A DNA stretch of 64,000 bases. It comes from Dyadobacter fermentans DSM 18053 (GTDB taxonomy: Bacteria; Bacteroidota; Bacteroidia; Cytophagales; Spirosomataceae). The stretch is from the NCBI RefSeq assembly GCF_000023125.1, contig NC_013037.1:5434501-5498500 (forward strand), written 5' to 3'. Below the pieces are notes generated by a model that was not told where the DNA came from, did no database searches, and saw nothing but the letters and a program-made list of their open reading frames with translations. Positions 8,352-17,182 of the stretch are shown in pieces. Positions within the stretch are counted from its first letter, which is position 1; every line of letters starts with the position of its first letter. A program made the translations under genes and the position numbers.

Positions 8352-9371
8352 ATGGTAAAATTAGGACTATTAATTACCAACCGGCACCGTTTATTGAGCG
8401 TAGCAGCGATTCTGGATGTATTCGAATCGGTGAACAGCTTTTATGAACGGGCCAATCAGCCACCCTTCTTCCACATTACATTGTTTTCGCCGGACCCCGA
8501 GCCGGTGGAATTTTACGGTGCATATTCAATGCAGCCGATCAGCCAGTTTATCAAGCAGGACCTTGTTCTCGTGCCGGCATTCGGTGCTGGCGACGTCCAG
8601 CTTTCGATTATGAGTAACCAGAGCTGCATTCCGTGGCTTTGGGAACAATACAAAAGCGGGGCTGAACTGGCCAGCTTCTGCACCGGGGCATTCCTGTTCG
8701 CCGCGGCCGGCCTTTTGAATGGCAAGCACGCCACTACGCACATCGACGCGGCCGAAACGCTCGCATCCAACTTCCCGGAGATCATTATGAAAAGCGACGC
8801 CGTTGTGACCGAGGATAAGGGCATTTTCACAAGCGGCGGCGCTACCAGCAGTTTTCACCTGATGCTTTACCTTATTCAGCGTTTGTGCGGAAAAGATCTC
8901 ACGCTGCGCACCGCCAAAATGTTCGCCATCGACATGGACCGCGAGCAGCAAACCTATTTCGGGACTTTCGCGCCGCCGCAAAACCACGGCGACGGGCTGG
9001 TGAATATGGCGCAGCGGAAAATCGAGAAGGAGTATCAGGAAGGAAGCACGATTGAAGTACTCATTCAGGACATTCCGGCAAGTCGCAGGAATGTGGTGCG
9101 GCGGTTTAAGCAGGCAATCGGCGTGACGCCCATCGAATATTTGCAGCGCACGCGCATCGAAGCAGCGAAGCGGCTCCTCGCGCAAACCGACCAGAGCGTG
9201 CTGGAAGTAATGCTCAATTCCGGCTACAACGACCTCAAATCGTTCCGGCAACTCTTCAAGAAAAGTACCGGTGTGACGCCTAAGGAATACCGCGACAAAT
9301 TCAATATCGCCCGGCTAGAAACCGGTGCCCGATGGAACCGCCCGATGAGCGGAGCCGCCTATCTCGACTAA
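8352..9371 (+). CDS. GlxA-family AraC-type transcriptional regulator
   Basis: The 339-residue protein has an N-terminal DJ-1/PfpI-like domain (about 1-200), with SFCTGAFLFAAAGLL carrying the nucleophile-elbow Cys and THIDAAETL downstream. A C-terminal AraC DNA-binding domain follows (about 225-325), with YLQRTRIEAAKRLLAQT and the second helix-turn-helix GYNDLKSFRQLFKKSTGVTPKEYR. Members of this family act as repressors or activators; the ligand is unknown. The DUF1579 gene is divergent from it across 223 bp and could be a target. Confidence 0.9.
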   Translation: MVKLGLLITNRHRLLSVAAILDVFESVNSFYERANQPPFFHITLFSPDPEPVEFYGAYSMQPISQFIKQDLVLVPAFGAGDVQLSIMSNQSCIPWLWEQYKSGAELASFCTGAFLFAAAGLLNGKHATTHIDAAETLASNFPEIIMKSDAVVTEDKGIFTSGGATSSFHLMLYLIQRLCGKDLTLRTAKMFAIDMDREQQTYFGTFAPPQNHGDGLVNMAQRKIEKEYQEGSTIEVLIQDIPASRRNVVRRFKQAIGVTPIEYLQRTRIEAAKRLLAQTDQSVLEVMLNSGYNDLKSFRQLFKKSTGVTPKEYRDKFNIARLETGARWNRPMSGAAYLD

Positions 9372-9376
9372 AAGCA

Positions 9377-9408
9377 AAAGCCCGGACTTTTTCGACGGTC
9401 CGGGCTTT
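9377..9408. terminator. Bidirectional terminator between convergent genes
   Basis: AAAGCCCGGAC (9377-9387) pairs with GTCCGGGCTTT (9398-9408) around a 10-nt loop. The flanking A and T tracts allow it to work for the regulator (+) and for the glycoside hydrolase (-). Confidence 0.85.
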
Positions 9409-9428
9409 GCATTGCTGAGTATTTTATT

Positions 9429-12400
9429 TCAATTCACTTTCGCGATTTTGCGGAATGCGCGGTCGCTGCCCTGGATGATTTCAACAATGTAAACGCTAGC
9501 GGGAAGCTGGGTGATGTTCAGTTCGTGCGAGAAACGGTTCGCAGTTTTTTTCACTTGGGTGTTTTTATAAAGTGCTCCTGATTTTGCATCAAAAATCCTG
9601 ATTTCAATTTGCTCAGTCTTTTCATTCGCGAGATCGATCCGCACGAAATCCGATGTCGGGTTGGGATAGACATTGACATCCGCATGCAGTGAAATTTCTT
9701 CTGGGGCTAAGGTCGCAGCCACTTCCACCGCCGCTTGTCTGGCATTCTGGCCGTCGGCGGCGATTACAAAAATGGGGGTTTCGCCTGCTGTAACGGTCAC
9801 TTTCCCATCCACGATCGGCAGTTCGATCATGGCCATGTTGTCGGCACCGGCAGTAGGGGTGTAAATCCGCGCGACGCCCGATTGGTTGAGGTTTACGGTA
9901 TATTCCGCCGTTCTGCCCACTTCGTCAGGGACGGTGAGGATGAAGAGCGATTTTCCGTTCAGCTCATAGCGGTCCACAATCGGGTCGTTGTGGAGCGTTT
10001 CCTTGTATTCGTATTGTCCGAAAAGCTTTTGCGTTTGCAGGAAATAGTCAGCGGACGGCCGGCGGGTTTGGTCATTATTCACAAATCCCGAAGTGCCGAA
10101 CATGCCACCGTGGCCATGGTCGTCGTACATTTGGTAGAAAAACAATTTCTCGACGCCATTGCGGGCTGTGAACAGCGAAGTGCGCAAAATCCAGTCGGCC
10201 TGCGTTTGCAATGCGGATTTGTTGCCGATCGGGATCGCTTTCAGCGGGCTGTCCTGATGAATGTCGTAACCGGCTTCGGTGTTCCAGATCGGAAGGTCAT
10301 TGGATAATTCGCGGGTTACTTTTACGAAATTTTCGAGGATTTGTTTCGCATTGGTCACTTCCGGGGCTGCGCCGCGGGTTGAGGTACCGCTTTGGCTCGA
10401 CGATGTGTTGTCGGTATAAAGGTGGAAGTTCACCACGTCCCAGCAAAGATTCACCGTGCCATCGGCATTGTAGCCGCGGAATTCTTTACACCAGTCAACC
10501 ATCCCTTTTATAAAATCGGGTCCGGTAACAAGCCCGGCGATGACGACTTTCATGTTCGGATCGGCGTTTTTGACACCTACGCCGGCGCCCATCGTGTTTT
10601 TGTGCCCGTCATAAAAGGCCGACATATTTGCCGCATATTCGCGGGCTGTCTGGTAGCCTTTGCGGCCTTTCCACCATTTATCGCGCTCGTTGTCGCATTC
10701 GATGTATTTGATATAATTCAGCCCGATTTTCACTTCGTTCACAGGGTCGTTGGTCCATCTTGGGGTGGTCGAAACGCTCAGCAGCGACGGATCAACATTG
10801 GTATTGCTGCCATAGCGCGCCGCATATTGGAAAGCGACTTTGGCCTGTTCGATGTACGAAAGCGGATCGGCGAAATTCTTGCCGTAGCGCACGGGAACAT
10901 TTTCCGGGTCGCGCTGATCTTCGGGATAGGTTTCGCGCATCCAGGCGGGCTGCGTTTTGAGGCAAGCGAGCACTTCGATGCCTTCCTGTTTGCAGCGTTC
11001 GTAAATCAGGTCATAGTTCCAGCTGCCGCTCAATGTCGGGTTGTAGGAATAAACGCCCTCCGACGATTCCAGTTTTTCCCAATCCATATAATGCCGCAAG
11101 CCGGTGAAGCTTTTGGCAACCTGCACTTTTGACTCAACGAGTGATTCGGTATGCGCGCCGTCCTGAAAATACCATTCATACCCATTTACGCCGAGCATGT
11201 CATTCAGCTTAATGTGCTTGGTTCGGGCAGGTTTCGCGGTTTCAGTGCCTGGGGTGTGGCTTCCGTAGAATTCAATTTCAGTCGGCAATGTGTTCGACAT
11301 CGTCATCACCAGGTACCGGATGTTGCTCATCGGCTGATCCAGCTTGAACTGCGCATCGCCGGAAAGCTGACGATCGGGGTAGGGGCCTACCCAGCCGTTG
11401 TAGATTTCGCCTGTGAAAGTTGCGACGGAAATGCGCTCCCATTGATCTGTGATCACCGATAGTACCAATGGGAAATCCTGCGCCGAGCCTGTAAAATCGA
11501 AGAATTTGACACCATTGAGGGTAATCTGCTCGCCCTCTTTGAGCGGATAGTAGGCCTCGTAGTTGTTAATAACCTTGCCCCAGCCTGTTTGAACATTCTC
11601 CTGGGTATTGCCGTCGAAGAGCCCGTCGAGCCCATTGGCCGCATTAGTCAGCTGGTACCAGCGCTTCGGATCGATGGGGATTTTGGTGCCCAATGCAGGA
11701 TTGTTTGGATTGGTAATGCCTGAAACAGTAAATGTTCTGGCGATATTGTCAGCCGTAAGATAATTGTTGTTACCCGCTTGCGAAGCCGTGATGGTCACCT
11801 GTCCCGCCGCGTGGATTGAAGCTTTCCAAATGCCGCTCGCGTTTGAAACAGACACAATGGCTGGGTCGGAGGAGCTGAAAAGGATGGGTGTTTCGGGATT
11901 AGTGCTGCTGGCGGTCAGGTCGAACGAGCCATCGGTAATGCTTTTATCCGAAATCGCGTCAAAAGTGAGGATGGACTGTCCCTGAACGGAACCTGGGATT
12001 ACTTCAAACCAGTTGAAGTTGAATGCGCCGCGGTTCGCAAAAATGCGGAAGATCTGGCTCCCTGCTTCCAGCTGCACAGTGGTGCGAACCGTCGTGTAGT
12101 TCTGCCAGCCGCCGGTTTGGGGAACGTCCACACTTCCGAGCACAGTACCGTTTGTATTTTTGAACTGTATATTACCATTGCCCCATTGGTTGGCTACCCT
12201 GAAATTAATCGTGTAAGTGCCTGCCGTTGGAACATTTACATTGTAATCCATCCAGTCGTTATCGTCGATGTAATTCACATTGATCGCTCCATCAACGTCG
12301 CCCGTCACTTCTGTACGCACGTCCGATGCTGCGTCGAAAGTCTCGGCTTCGATCCTGCTAGTCAATGCGCGGGATTCTTTGGCTTCAAACCAGTTGAAAT

Positions 12401-13604
12401 TCCATCCGCCCTTGGTCGCAAAAACCCGCAGTTGCTGATTACCCGCCGGCAACGCTGCTATCATACTCACGGTTTTCCATCCCTGCATTCCGCCCGTTTG
12501 GGGCAAAATGATGCTGCCCAACTGATTGCCTTCGCTGTTTTTTAATGTCAGGGTTGCTTCCGGACTGTATCCGTTGGCAATGCGGTAGTTGAATGTGAAA
12601 ATGCCTGCTGCGGGAACATGGACATCGTAATCCATCCAACTGCCGTCCTGAATCCATTCTACATTCTGGCCGCCGTCTATATCCTCGGTATTCTGCAGTT
12701 GCACGCTCGAAAAGTCGTCGTAGTTTTCGGCTTCTACTTTGGCAGGTAAAATAGTGCCGGTAATGCGGGCACCTGCCGAGACGAATGAAAACCAGTTAAG
12801 GTTAAAGGCGCCGCTGCGGGCGAAAAGGCGAACGACCTGGCTGCCTGCGGGAAGCGATACCGTGGTGCTGACCGTTACCCAGTTCTGCCATCCGCCGGTT
12901 TGCGGCACATTCACCTGGCCGAGGACGGTGCCGGCCGCATTTTGTATTTCAATAACCCCATTACCGTAAGCGTTAGCGACCCGGAACTGAATCTCATAGT
13001 CGCGTGCGGTAGCGAGGCTCAGGTTGTAGTCCAGCCAATCATTATCGTCGATGTAGCCGACATTCTGGCCGCCGCCTTCGTCGCCGGTATCTTCCGTGCG
13101 CACCTCGTGAGCGGCATCGAAGTTTTCCGCTTCCACCTTACCCGAAACGAGCGCGCGTGAACTGCCTACCTCGAACCAATTAAAATTCCAGCCTCCTTTC
13201 TCCGCGAAAATTCGGATCGTTTGATCCCCTTGTGGAAGCAATGCGACAAACGAAACGGTTTGCCAACCCTGCATTCCACCCGTTTGGGGAAGCACAATGC
13301 GACCGAGAACACTACCACTTGCCGATTGCAATGCTAGTGCCGCTTCCGGACTGTATCCATTTGCGATGCGGAACCGGAATGTGTAGTAGCCAGCCGACGG
13401 CGCCTGAACGGCGTAATCCATCCAGCTGCCATCCTGAATCCAGCCTACGTTGAGGCCGCCGTCTACATCCGAGGTATTCTCGGTGCCGACAGCATTCATT
13501 ACAGTGAAATCTTCTGCTTCAATCTTTCCGGGAAGTGCCTTATTTAACTGAGCCTGAATAGAGAAGGAGATGAGTACAAAACAGATTGTAAAGATTTTAG
13601 TCAT
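9429..13604 (-). CDS. Secreted multimodular glycoside hydrolase with four CBM6 modules and T9SS sorting domain
   Basis: The 1391-residue protein has a signal peptide (1-18, SFSIQAQ). Four CBM6-type carbohydrate-binding modules follow at about 25-147, 153-275, 285-407 and 415-536. Modules 1 and 3 resemble each other closely (WIQDGSWMDY, PQTGGMQGW), as do 2 and 4 (YIDDNDWxDY, PQTGGWQN). Next are a bacterial Ig-like segment (about 545-630), a discoidin-like segment (about 650-785) and a TIM-barrel hydrolase domain (about 795-1200). IECDNERDKWW and IWNTEAGYD resemble clan GH-A acid/base and nucleophile regions. The last ~80 residues (VYPNPTSDFVRI to the end) are a type A T9SS sorting domain. Substrate unknown; a plant or algal polysaccharide is likely. 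Confidence 0.85.
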   Translation of the reverse strand: MTKIFTICFVLISFSIQAQLNKALPGKIEAEDFTVMNAVGTENTSDVDGGLNVGWIQDGSWMDYAVQAPSAGYYTFRFRIANGYSPEAALALQSASGSVLGRIVLPQTGGMQGWQTVSFVALLPQGDQTIRIFAEKGGWNFNWFEVGSSRALVSGKVEAENFDAAHEVRTEDTGDEGGGQNVGYIDDNDWLDYNLSLATARDYEIQFRVANAYGNGVIEIQNAAGTVLGQVNVPQTGGWQNWVTVSTTVSLPAGSQVVRLFARSGAFNLNWFSFVSAGARITGTILPAKVEAENYDDFSSVQLQNTEDIDGGQNVEWIQDGSWMDYDVHVPAAGIFTFNYRIANGYSPEATLTLKNSEGNQLGSIILPQTGGMQGWKTVSMIAALPAGNQQLRVFATKGGWNFNWFEAKESRALTSRIEAETFDAASDVRTEVTGDVDGAINVNYIDDNDWMDYNVNVPTAGTYTINFRVANQWGNGNIQFKNTNGTVLGSVDVPQTGGWQNYTTVRTTVQLEAGSQIFRIFANRGAFNFNWFEVIPGSVQGQSILTFDAISDKSITDGSFDLTASSTNPETPILFSSSDPAIVSVSNASGIWKASIHAAGQVTITASQAGNNNYLTADNIARTFTVSGITNPNNPALGTKIPIDPKRWYQLTNAANGLDGLFDGNTQENVQTGWGKVINNYEAYYPLKEGEQITLNGVKFFDFTGSAQDFPLVLSVITDQWERISVATFTGEIYNGWVGPYPDRQLSGDAQFKLDQPMSNIRYLVMTMSNTLPTEIEFYGSHTPGTETAKPARTKHIKLNDMLGVNGYEWYFQDGAHTESLVESKVQVAKSFTGLRHYMDWEKLESSEGVYSYNPTLSGSWNYDLIYERCKQEGIEVLACLKTQPAWMRETYPEDQRDPENVPVRYGKNFADPLSYIEQAKVAFQYAARYGSNTNVDPSLLSVSTTPRWTNDPVNEVKIGLNYIKYIECDNERDKWWKGRKGYQTAREYAANMSAFYDGHKNTMGAGVGVKNADPNMKVVIAGLVTGPDFIKGMVDWCKEFRGYNADGTVNLCWDVVNFHLYTDNTSSSQSGTSTRGAAPEVTNAKQILENFVKVTRELSNDLPIWNTEAGYDIHQDSPLKAIPIGNKSALQTQADWILRTSLFTARNGVEKLFFYQMYDDHGHGGMFGTSGFVNNDQTRRPSADYFLQTQKLFGQYEYKETLHNDPIVDRYELNGKSLFILTVPDEVGRTAEYTVNLNQSGVARIYTPTAGADNMAMIELPIVDGKVTVTAGETPIFVIAADGQNARQAAVEVAATLAPEEISLHADVNVYPNPTSDFVRIDLANEKTEQIEIRIFDAKSGALYKNTQVKKTANRFSHELNITQLPASVYIVEIIQGSDRAFRKIAKVN

Positions 13605-13739
13605 TCGTCGGGTCTACCTAAATTTTAGGTGAAGATACGATGAATTTAAATCCGACTACAAATTTTGTAGTAGTTTTTGTGACCAAAGCAATCCGGCAGT
13701 CTATTTCAACTTCAAATTTCGGCTAAACAAAGGACTAGT

Positions 13740-14000
13740 TTATTTGAATGCAGGGATTCCAGGTTCTTCGCCGGGGAGCGGTTCAACTTCGGGTACGACG
13801 GGTTCCACTGGCGGCAATTCGGGTTCCGGTTCAATGGGTGGGGTTTCGGGTTCCTTTTCGAATGGCGGTGTTTCTTCCGGTACATCGGGGGATGGCACTT
13901 CGGGGCGTGGATCGAAGGGAGGCGTTTCTCTCGGTTCGGTGGGATCTCCGCCGGCATTCTCGGCATCGAAGTATTCGTTGGCCAGTTGATAGATATCCAT
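13740..14000 (-). CDS. Pro/Glu-rich 86-residue protein
   Basis: After a short N-terminus (MDIYQLANEYFDAENAGG) the protein is almost entirely Pro, Glu, Val and Thr in PEVP, ETPP and EPEP-like units, so it is probably disordered. There is no signal peptide. The minus-strand reading is preferred because it starts with a non-repetitive amphipathic segment; the opposite strand also stays open, as a Gly/Ser-rich frame at 13744-13989, which is the automatic complement of CCN-GAR codons. Function unknown. Confidence 0.5.
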   Translation of the reverse strand: MDIYQLANEYFDAENAGGDPTEPRETPPFDPRPEVPSPDVPEETPPFEKEPETPPIEPEPELPPVEPVVPEVEPLPGEEPGIPAFK

Positions 14001-14197
14001 GATTTCCAGTTGTTTTGATGAGCTGTAACAAATGCGTGATTAAAACAACTGTGCCGGAGGTGAGCACGTGGGGCGGGAGATGCGCCGGCAGGCTGCTATT
14101 TGCAGATGGCCGAGGATTTGGCGCGACGGCAAAAAGGGTGAAGGAGGATATAGGCTTAGAAAAGAAATGGGATTTGATTGAAAGTGAATTGAAATGG
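14001..14197. other. Short intergenic stretch without supported genes
   Basis: A 65-codon plus-strand frame at 14015-14212 has no motif and runs into a terminator hairpin, so it is not called. Nothing else was recognised here. Confidence 0.4.
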
Positions 14198-14226
14198 AAA
14201 GCGGACCGCTGATGACGGCCCGCTTT
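14198..14226 (-). terminator. Terminator-like hairpin downstream of the truncated lipoprotein gene
   Basis: AAAGCGGACCG (14198-14208) pairs, with one mismatch, with CGGCCCGCTTT (14216-14226). Similar GC-rich hairpins end the sibling genes at 14703, 18051 and 19210. Confidence 0.6.
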
Positions 14227-14251
14227 GTTTGGCGTTCTATTTACTACCGGA

Positions 14252-14640
14252 TTAGATTCCTTGCCAAGCCTCGGAGTATTTTAGAACCTTCGTTTGAGGG
14301 TTCGCAGGCGGATTATTTCCCGAGGAAATAGTTTGAGTTTTTGAAATAACGAGTCCGTCGCTGTCTGTTACATAAGTGGATTTATAATTGTGTGGCACTC
14401 CGCCGCCTAAAAATTGCCCAACCATTACATCCACAAGTACATCAGAGAATTTTCCAAAAATAGGAAGAAATGCATCCATGTTCCCATGTTCAACAGAAGT
14501 AGGGAGGTAAACCAGTGGGTTTCTCAACGGATATTTGTCAGGTATTGAAGTGTAGGAATAAGTTAGCGTGAAGTTGCCCCCACCAAGTTCAGTTAGGCTA
14601 TGAAGTCTGTAAGATTTGGTGGCTGAGTTGTAGTTGTAGG
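14252..14640 (-). pseudogene. 5'-truncated copy of the tandem lipoprotein family
   Basis: Reading the minus strand from about 14640, the frame gives FSYNYNSATKSYRLHSL, then TYSYTSIPDKYPL, then FLPIFGKFSDVLVDVM and a C-terminus ending YSEAWQGI. This aligns with the C-terminal ~40% of the four neighbouring lipoproteins, which share the xLPIFGKFS block. No start codon, signal peptide or N-terminal half exists: upstream of 14640 the sequence is the terminator hairpin of the next gene. It is therefore a gene fragment. Confidence 0.8.
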
Positions 14641-14675
14641 AAAAGAGCAGGCCGTTGATTGCAACGACCCGCTCT
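14641..14675 (-). terminator. Terminator of the lipoprotein gene at 14703
   Basis: AGAGCAGGCCGTTG (14644-14657) pairs with CAACGACCCGCTCT (14662-14675) with two mismatches. On the minus strand the stem is followed by a T run (the A run at 14641-14644). Confidence 0.7.
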
Positions 14676-14702
14676 GAGTGTTATGTAAAGGACTCTATTA
14701 TC

Positions 14703-15542
14703 TTATGGATTACCTGGTAATCCCTGCCAGTTAACGGAATAGTTAAATGTTTCCTTGTAAACGGTTGCATATTTTACCATATATCTGAAAATAACAAGTC
14801 CATCACCATTCAACTTCTGTTTAGTATAAAATGTTTGCACGTGGTTGTTCGTAAGGAGATTATAATCCATTATTTCCTCTACTTGAAACTTGGAGCACTT
14901 TCCAAAGATTGGTAAATATCTGTCTCTGATACCGATTTCTATATTCAAGGGGTATTTATTCTCTATTGACGTGTATGATTTAAAATGGTAAGTGTGGTAG
15001 GGTTTGCCTTCTTTCTGATGCTCGATTACGTTTAAGCGGTAAGTCCAATCATATTTGTACTTCCAAGACTCTGTCAATATTCCTTGAATAAATTGATTGA
15101 CTTCACTTAGATAGCCTTCTGAATTATATTTGTATTCAAAAATATCTCCGTTGTCATTTTCACTCTGTGTACATTGGCCGTTCACAACTTTAAACTTATG
15201 TTCTCTAATAAATGAATTGTTGGAGGCTTTGTAAGTCTTTTTGCTTATAGATAAGTACCCGGCTGGGTTTTCGCTATATGTATAGGTTACGTATTCGTCA
15301 TTCAAAGGGCTTTTGCCTACTCTCGATATTTTTCCAAAAAATTTCCCGCTTTTTTTGTACTCAATTGATTGACCGCTGTCATCTACCAGTCTGGTCAATG
15401 GATTTAGCTTGGCATTTTGATCGCCAACAGCAGCGCTAGTCGGCTCCGTAGGCGCTACGACCTGATCATTGTTACAGGCGATTAGCAGCCCTGCTAATGC
15501 CAAACACTTAAATGCGCTTCCGGCTATTCTAACATGTTTCAT
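14703..15542 (-). CDS. Tandem-family lipoprotein, copy B
   Basis: The 279-residue protein has a lipoprotein signal (LALAGLLIACNNDQ, Cys near 23), a linker (AKLNPLTRLVDDSGQSIEYKKSG) and a beta-rich body. The body has short Tyr-Asp-Gly-like repeats (FEYKYNSEGYLSEV; WKYKYDWTYRL) reminiscent of YD/RHS-type or DUF4595-like proteins. A conserved RYLPIFGKCSKFQVEEI block lies in the C-terminal third. It is one of four intact paralogues between 14.7 and 20.0 kb. Outer-membrane or periplasmic location is likely. I do not know a function. Confidence 0.85.
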   Translation of the reverse strand: MKHVRIAGSAFKCLALAGLLIACNNDQVVAPTEPTSAAVGDQNAKLNPLTRLVDDSGQSIEYKKSGKFFGKISRVGKSPLNDEYVTYTYSENPAGYLSISKKTYKASNNSFIREHKFKVVNGQCTQSENDNGDIFEYKYNSEGYLSEVNQFIQGILTESWKYKYDWTYRLNVIEHQKEGKPYHTYHFKSYTSIENKYPLNIEIGIRDRYLPIFGKCSKFQVEEIMDYNLLTNNHVQTFYTKQKLNGDGLVIFRYMVKYATVYKETFNYSVNWQGLPGNP

Positions 15543-16085
15543 AATAAAAATGAATGGGTGAATAAATATTTAACCTTATTTCAAACTTATCACATATTTG
15601 TAAGTTTTTTAAAGTGCCTTTTTTGAATGGCAAGGATGAATGAATGTATGGCGCAGCAAAATCATGTGTTTGCTAGCGTATAAGATTTGTCGCACAGAAG
15701 CGCGTGTGTGGGTATTAGTTTGGAGCATTAAGGATTGGATAGTCACTGCGCAAAATAAATGACGGACCATTGCTTCGGCGACGACCCGTTCATTTGTTAA
15801 AGAGTTGGATGATTTTAGAACTGGCCGCCTGTGATTCTTGAATGTTCCATATATTTCGAATATGGGTTAAATATAATTGACTAATCGAAAATTCCAGCAG
15901 CGTGTAATTGATTGCAAATATGATGAAGTTAAGGTAGTGAAAATTTAGTGCGCCTATGGCTATCATTGGAAGCGATGAGTATGTTTGACTAACTTTTTAA
16001 ATTTGATAAATCAATATCACCAGTTAAGTAATATAAAGTGCATTTGAGTTTAATATAAATTTATTTTACATTTGGTAAAGATTAG
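15543..16085. other. Spacer between lipoprotein paralogues, with an orphan terminator-like hairpin
   Basis: About 540 bp, AT-rich, without a supportable gene. A TAAGTTTG-type -7 element for the gene at 14703 lies at 15582-15589 (minus strand). At 15757-15795 there is a hairpin (AAATGACGG / CCCGTTCATTT) of the kind that ends the family members, but with no intact gene before it. It may mark the 3' end of a decayed copy. Confidence 0.45.
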
Positions 16086-16121
16086 AAAATAGAAAGCAGC
16101 CATTGGCTGCTTTCTATTTTT
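16086..16121 (-). terminator. Strong terminator of the lipoprotein gene at 16137
   Basis: A nearly perfect 16-bp stem (AAAATAGAAAGCAGCC / GGCTGCTTTCTATTTT) with an ATT loop, flanked by A and T tracts. Confidence 0.85.
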
Positions 16122-16136
16122 TCTGACCGACGTAAT

Positions 16137-17015
16137 TTACAATCCCGCCCAGTTTGTAGAGTAAGTAAGAGAACTGTAAAATGCTTGTTTCCCGGCTTCG
16201 TTTCCATATCCTAGTGGGTAAAATTCCCGGTGACGAGATGATGCGTATCCGTCTGCATTGATTCCATAAAAGAATTGATAGAACGGCTTAGTTTGTCCGT
16301 TGTACGGAAGCGGCGTGATTTGTACGCGCTGTACCAGAGCGTCGCTGAATTTGCCGAAATAAGGCAAGTACGGGTCGAGCGAAGTGTGCTCCGGGTTCAG
16401 GAAATATTTGTCAGCCTTTGCAGGGCTGCCGTTATAATCATAGAAAAAGTTTATGCGCTCGTATGGAGCTCCGAATGAATTGTAAGACGTTATATAATCC
16501 AGTCGCTTACTATCCAAGCCAAGTGCTATCTGTTGATAAGTAAAGATCGATTTTTGGCTAAGGGCGGAACCAATAATGGATACCTCTTGCAGATAACCCA
16601 TTTCATTATATTTGTATTCGCGTGTGATATTATTAGTTTTGTCAATGCTCTTAACGCACTTTCCGTATTTAATCTGATAGGCAATTTCTTTGCAAAGCTG
16701 ATTATTAGCCTTGTAATATTGTTTACTCGTAATCCAAAGATCTCCGGTACTGTCATCATAAGAGTATTCTGTGTAGAGTGTGCTCCCAGATATCTTTGAC
16801 AGCTTGCCCGCTAGTCTCCCGGCTTTAATGTATTTAAGCTTATTGTAGCCATCTTCAACTAATCTCAATTCAGCATTCACCTTCGCTTCGGCCTCATTCC
16901 TGATCCCGCTTTCCTGCGATTTTGGGTTCAATACATCCTCATTCTGGCAAGCAGTCAGCATGCCGGCTAACAGAACCCCCTTTAACAAATTCCCTGCGAT
17001 GTGTAGTTTTTTCAT
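16137..17015 (-). CDS. Tandem-family lipoprotein, copy C
   Basis: The 292-residue paralogue has a lipoprotein signal (VLLAGMLTACQNEDV). The repeat-like body includes TREYKYNEMGYLQEVS, and the conserved block is YLPYFGKFSDALVQRV. It is 45 bp downstream of a TAAGTTTG promoter element at 17060-17067. Divergent from the SHOCT-domain gene at 17183. Function unknown. Confidence 0.85.
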   Translation of the reverse strand: MKKLHIAGNLLKGVLLAGMLTACQNEDVLNPKSQESGIRNEAEAKVNAELRLVEDGYNKLKYIKAGRLAGKLSKISGSTLYTEYSYDDSTGDLWITSKQYYKANNQLCKEIAYQIKYGKCVKSIDKTNNITREYKYNEMGYLQEVSIIGSALSQKSIFTYQQIALGLDSKRLDYITSYNSFGAPYERINFFYDYNGSPAKADKYFLNPEHTSLDPYLPYFGKFSDALVQRVQITPLPYNGQTKPFYQFFYGINADGYASSRHREFYPLGYGNEAGKQAFYSSLTYSTNWAGL

Positions 17016-17059
17016 AAGATTAATAACGCTAATTGGTTAGACATTAACTTTTATCGAAT

Positions 17060-17104
17060 CAAACTTAACGGCGTTGTAGAACTCCAAGAAATCCGATGGG
17101 TGAG
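17060..17104 (-). promoter_or_regulatory. Conserved promoter of lipoprotein copy C
   Basis: On the minus strand, TAAGTTTG (17060-17067) matches the Bacteroidota -7 element. The conserved block AAATCCGATGGGTGAG (plus strand, 17089-17104) begins 29 bp from the start of that element. The same pair with the same 29-bp offset precedes copies D and E. Confidence 0.6.
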
Positions 17105-17182
17105 TGGCATGTTTGGAAAAACCTTCGGTAGTGGAGGGGTATATGGCACTGTTTTTGCCTCGTATTTTTAAAACGCTGAGCT

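Noticed and set aside
13744..13989. Gly/Ser-rich plus-strand frame
   Set aside because: Automatic complement of the Pro/Glu codons on the minus strand.
14015..14212. 65-codon plus-strand frame
   Set aside because: Runs through a terminator hairpin of the opposite strand and has no motif.
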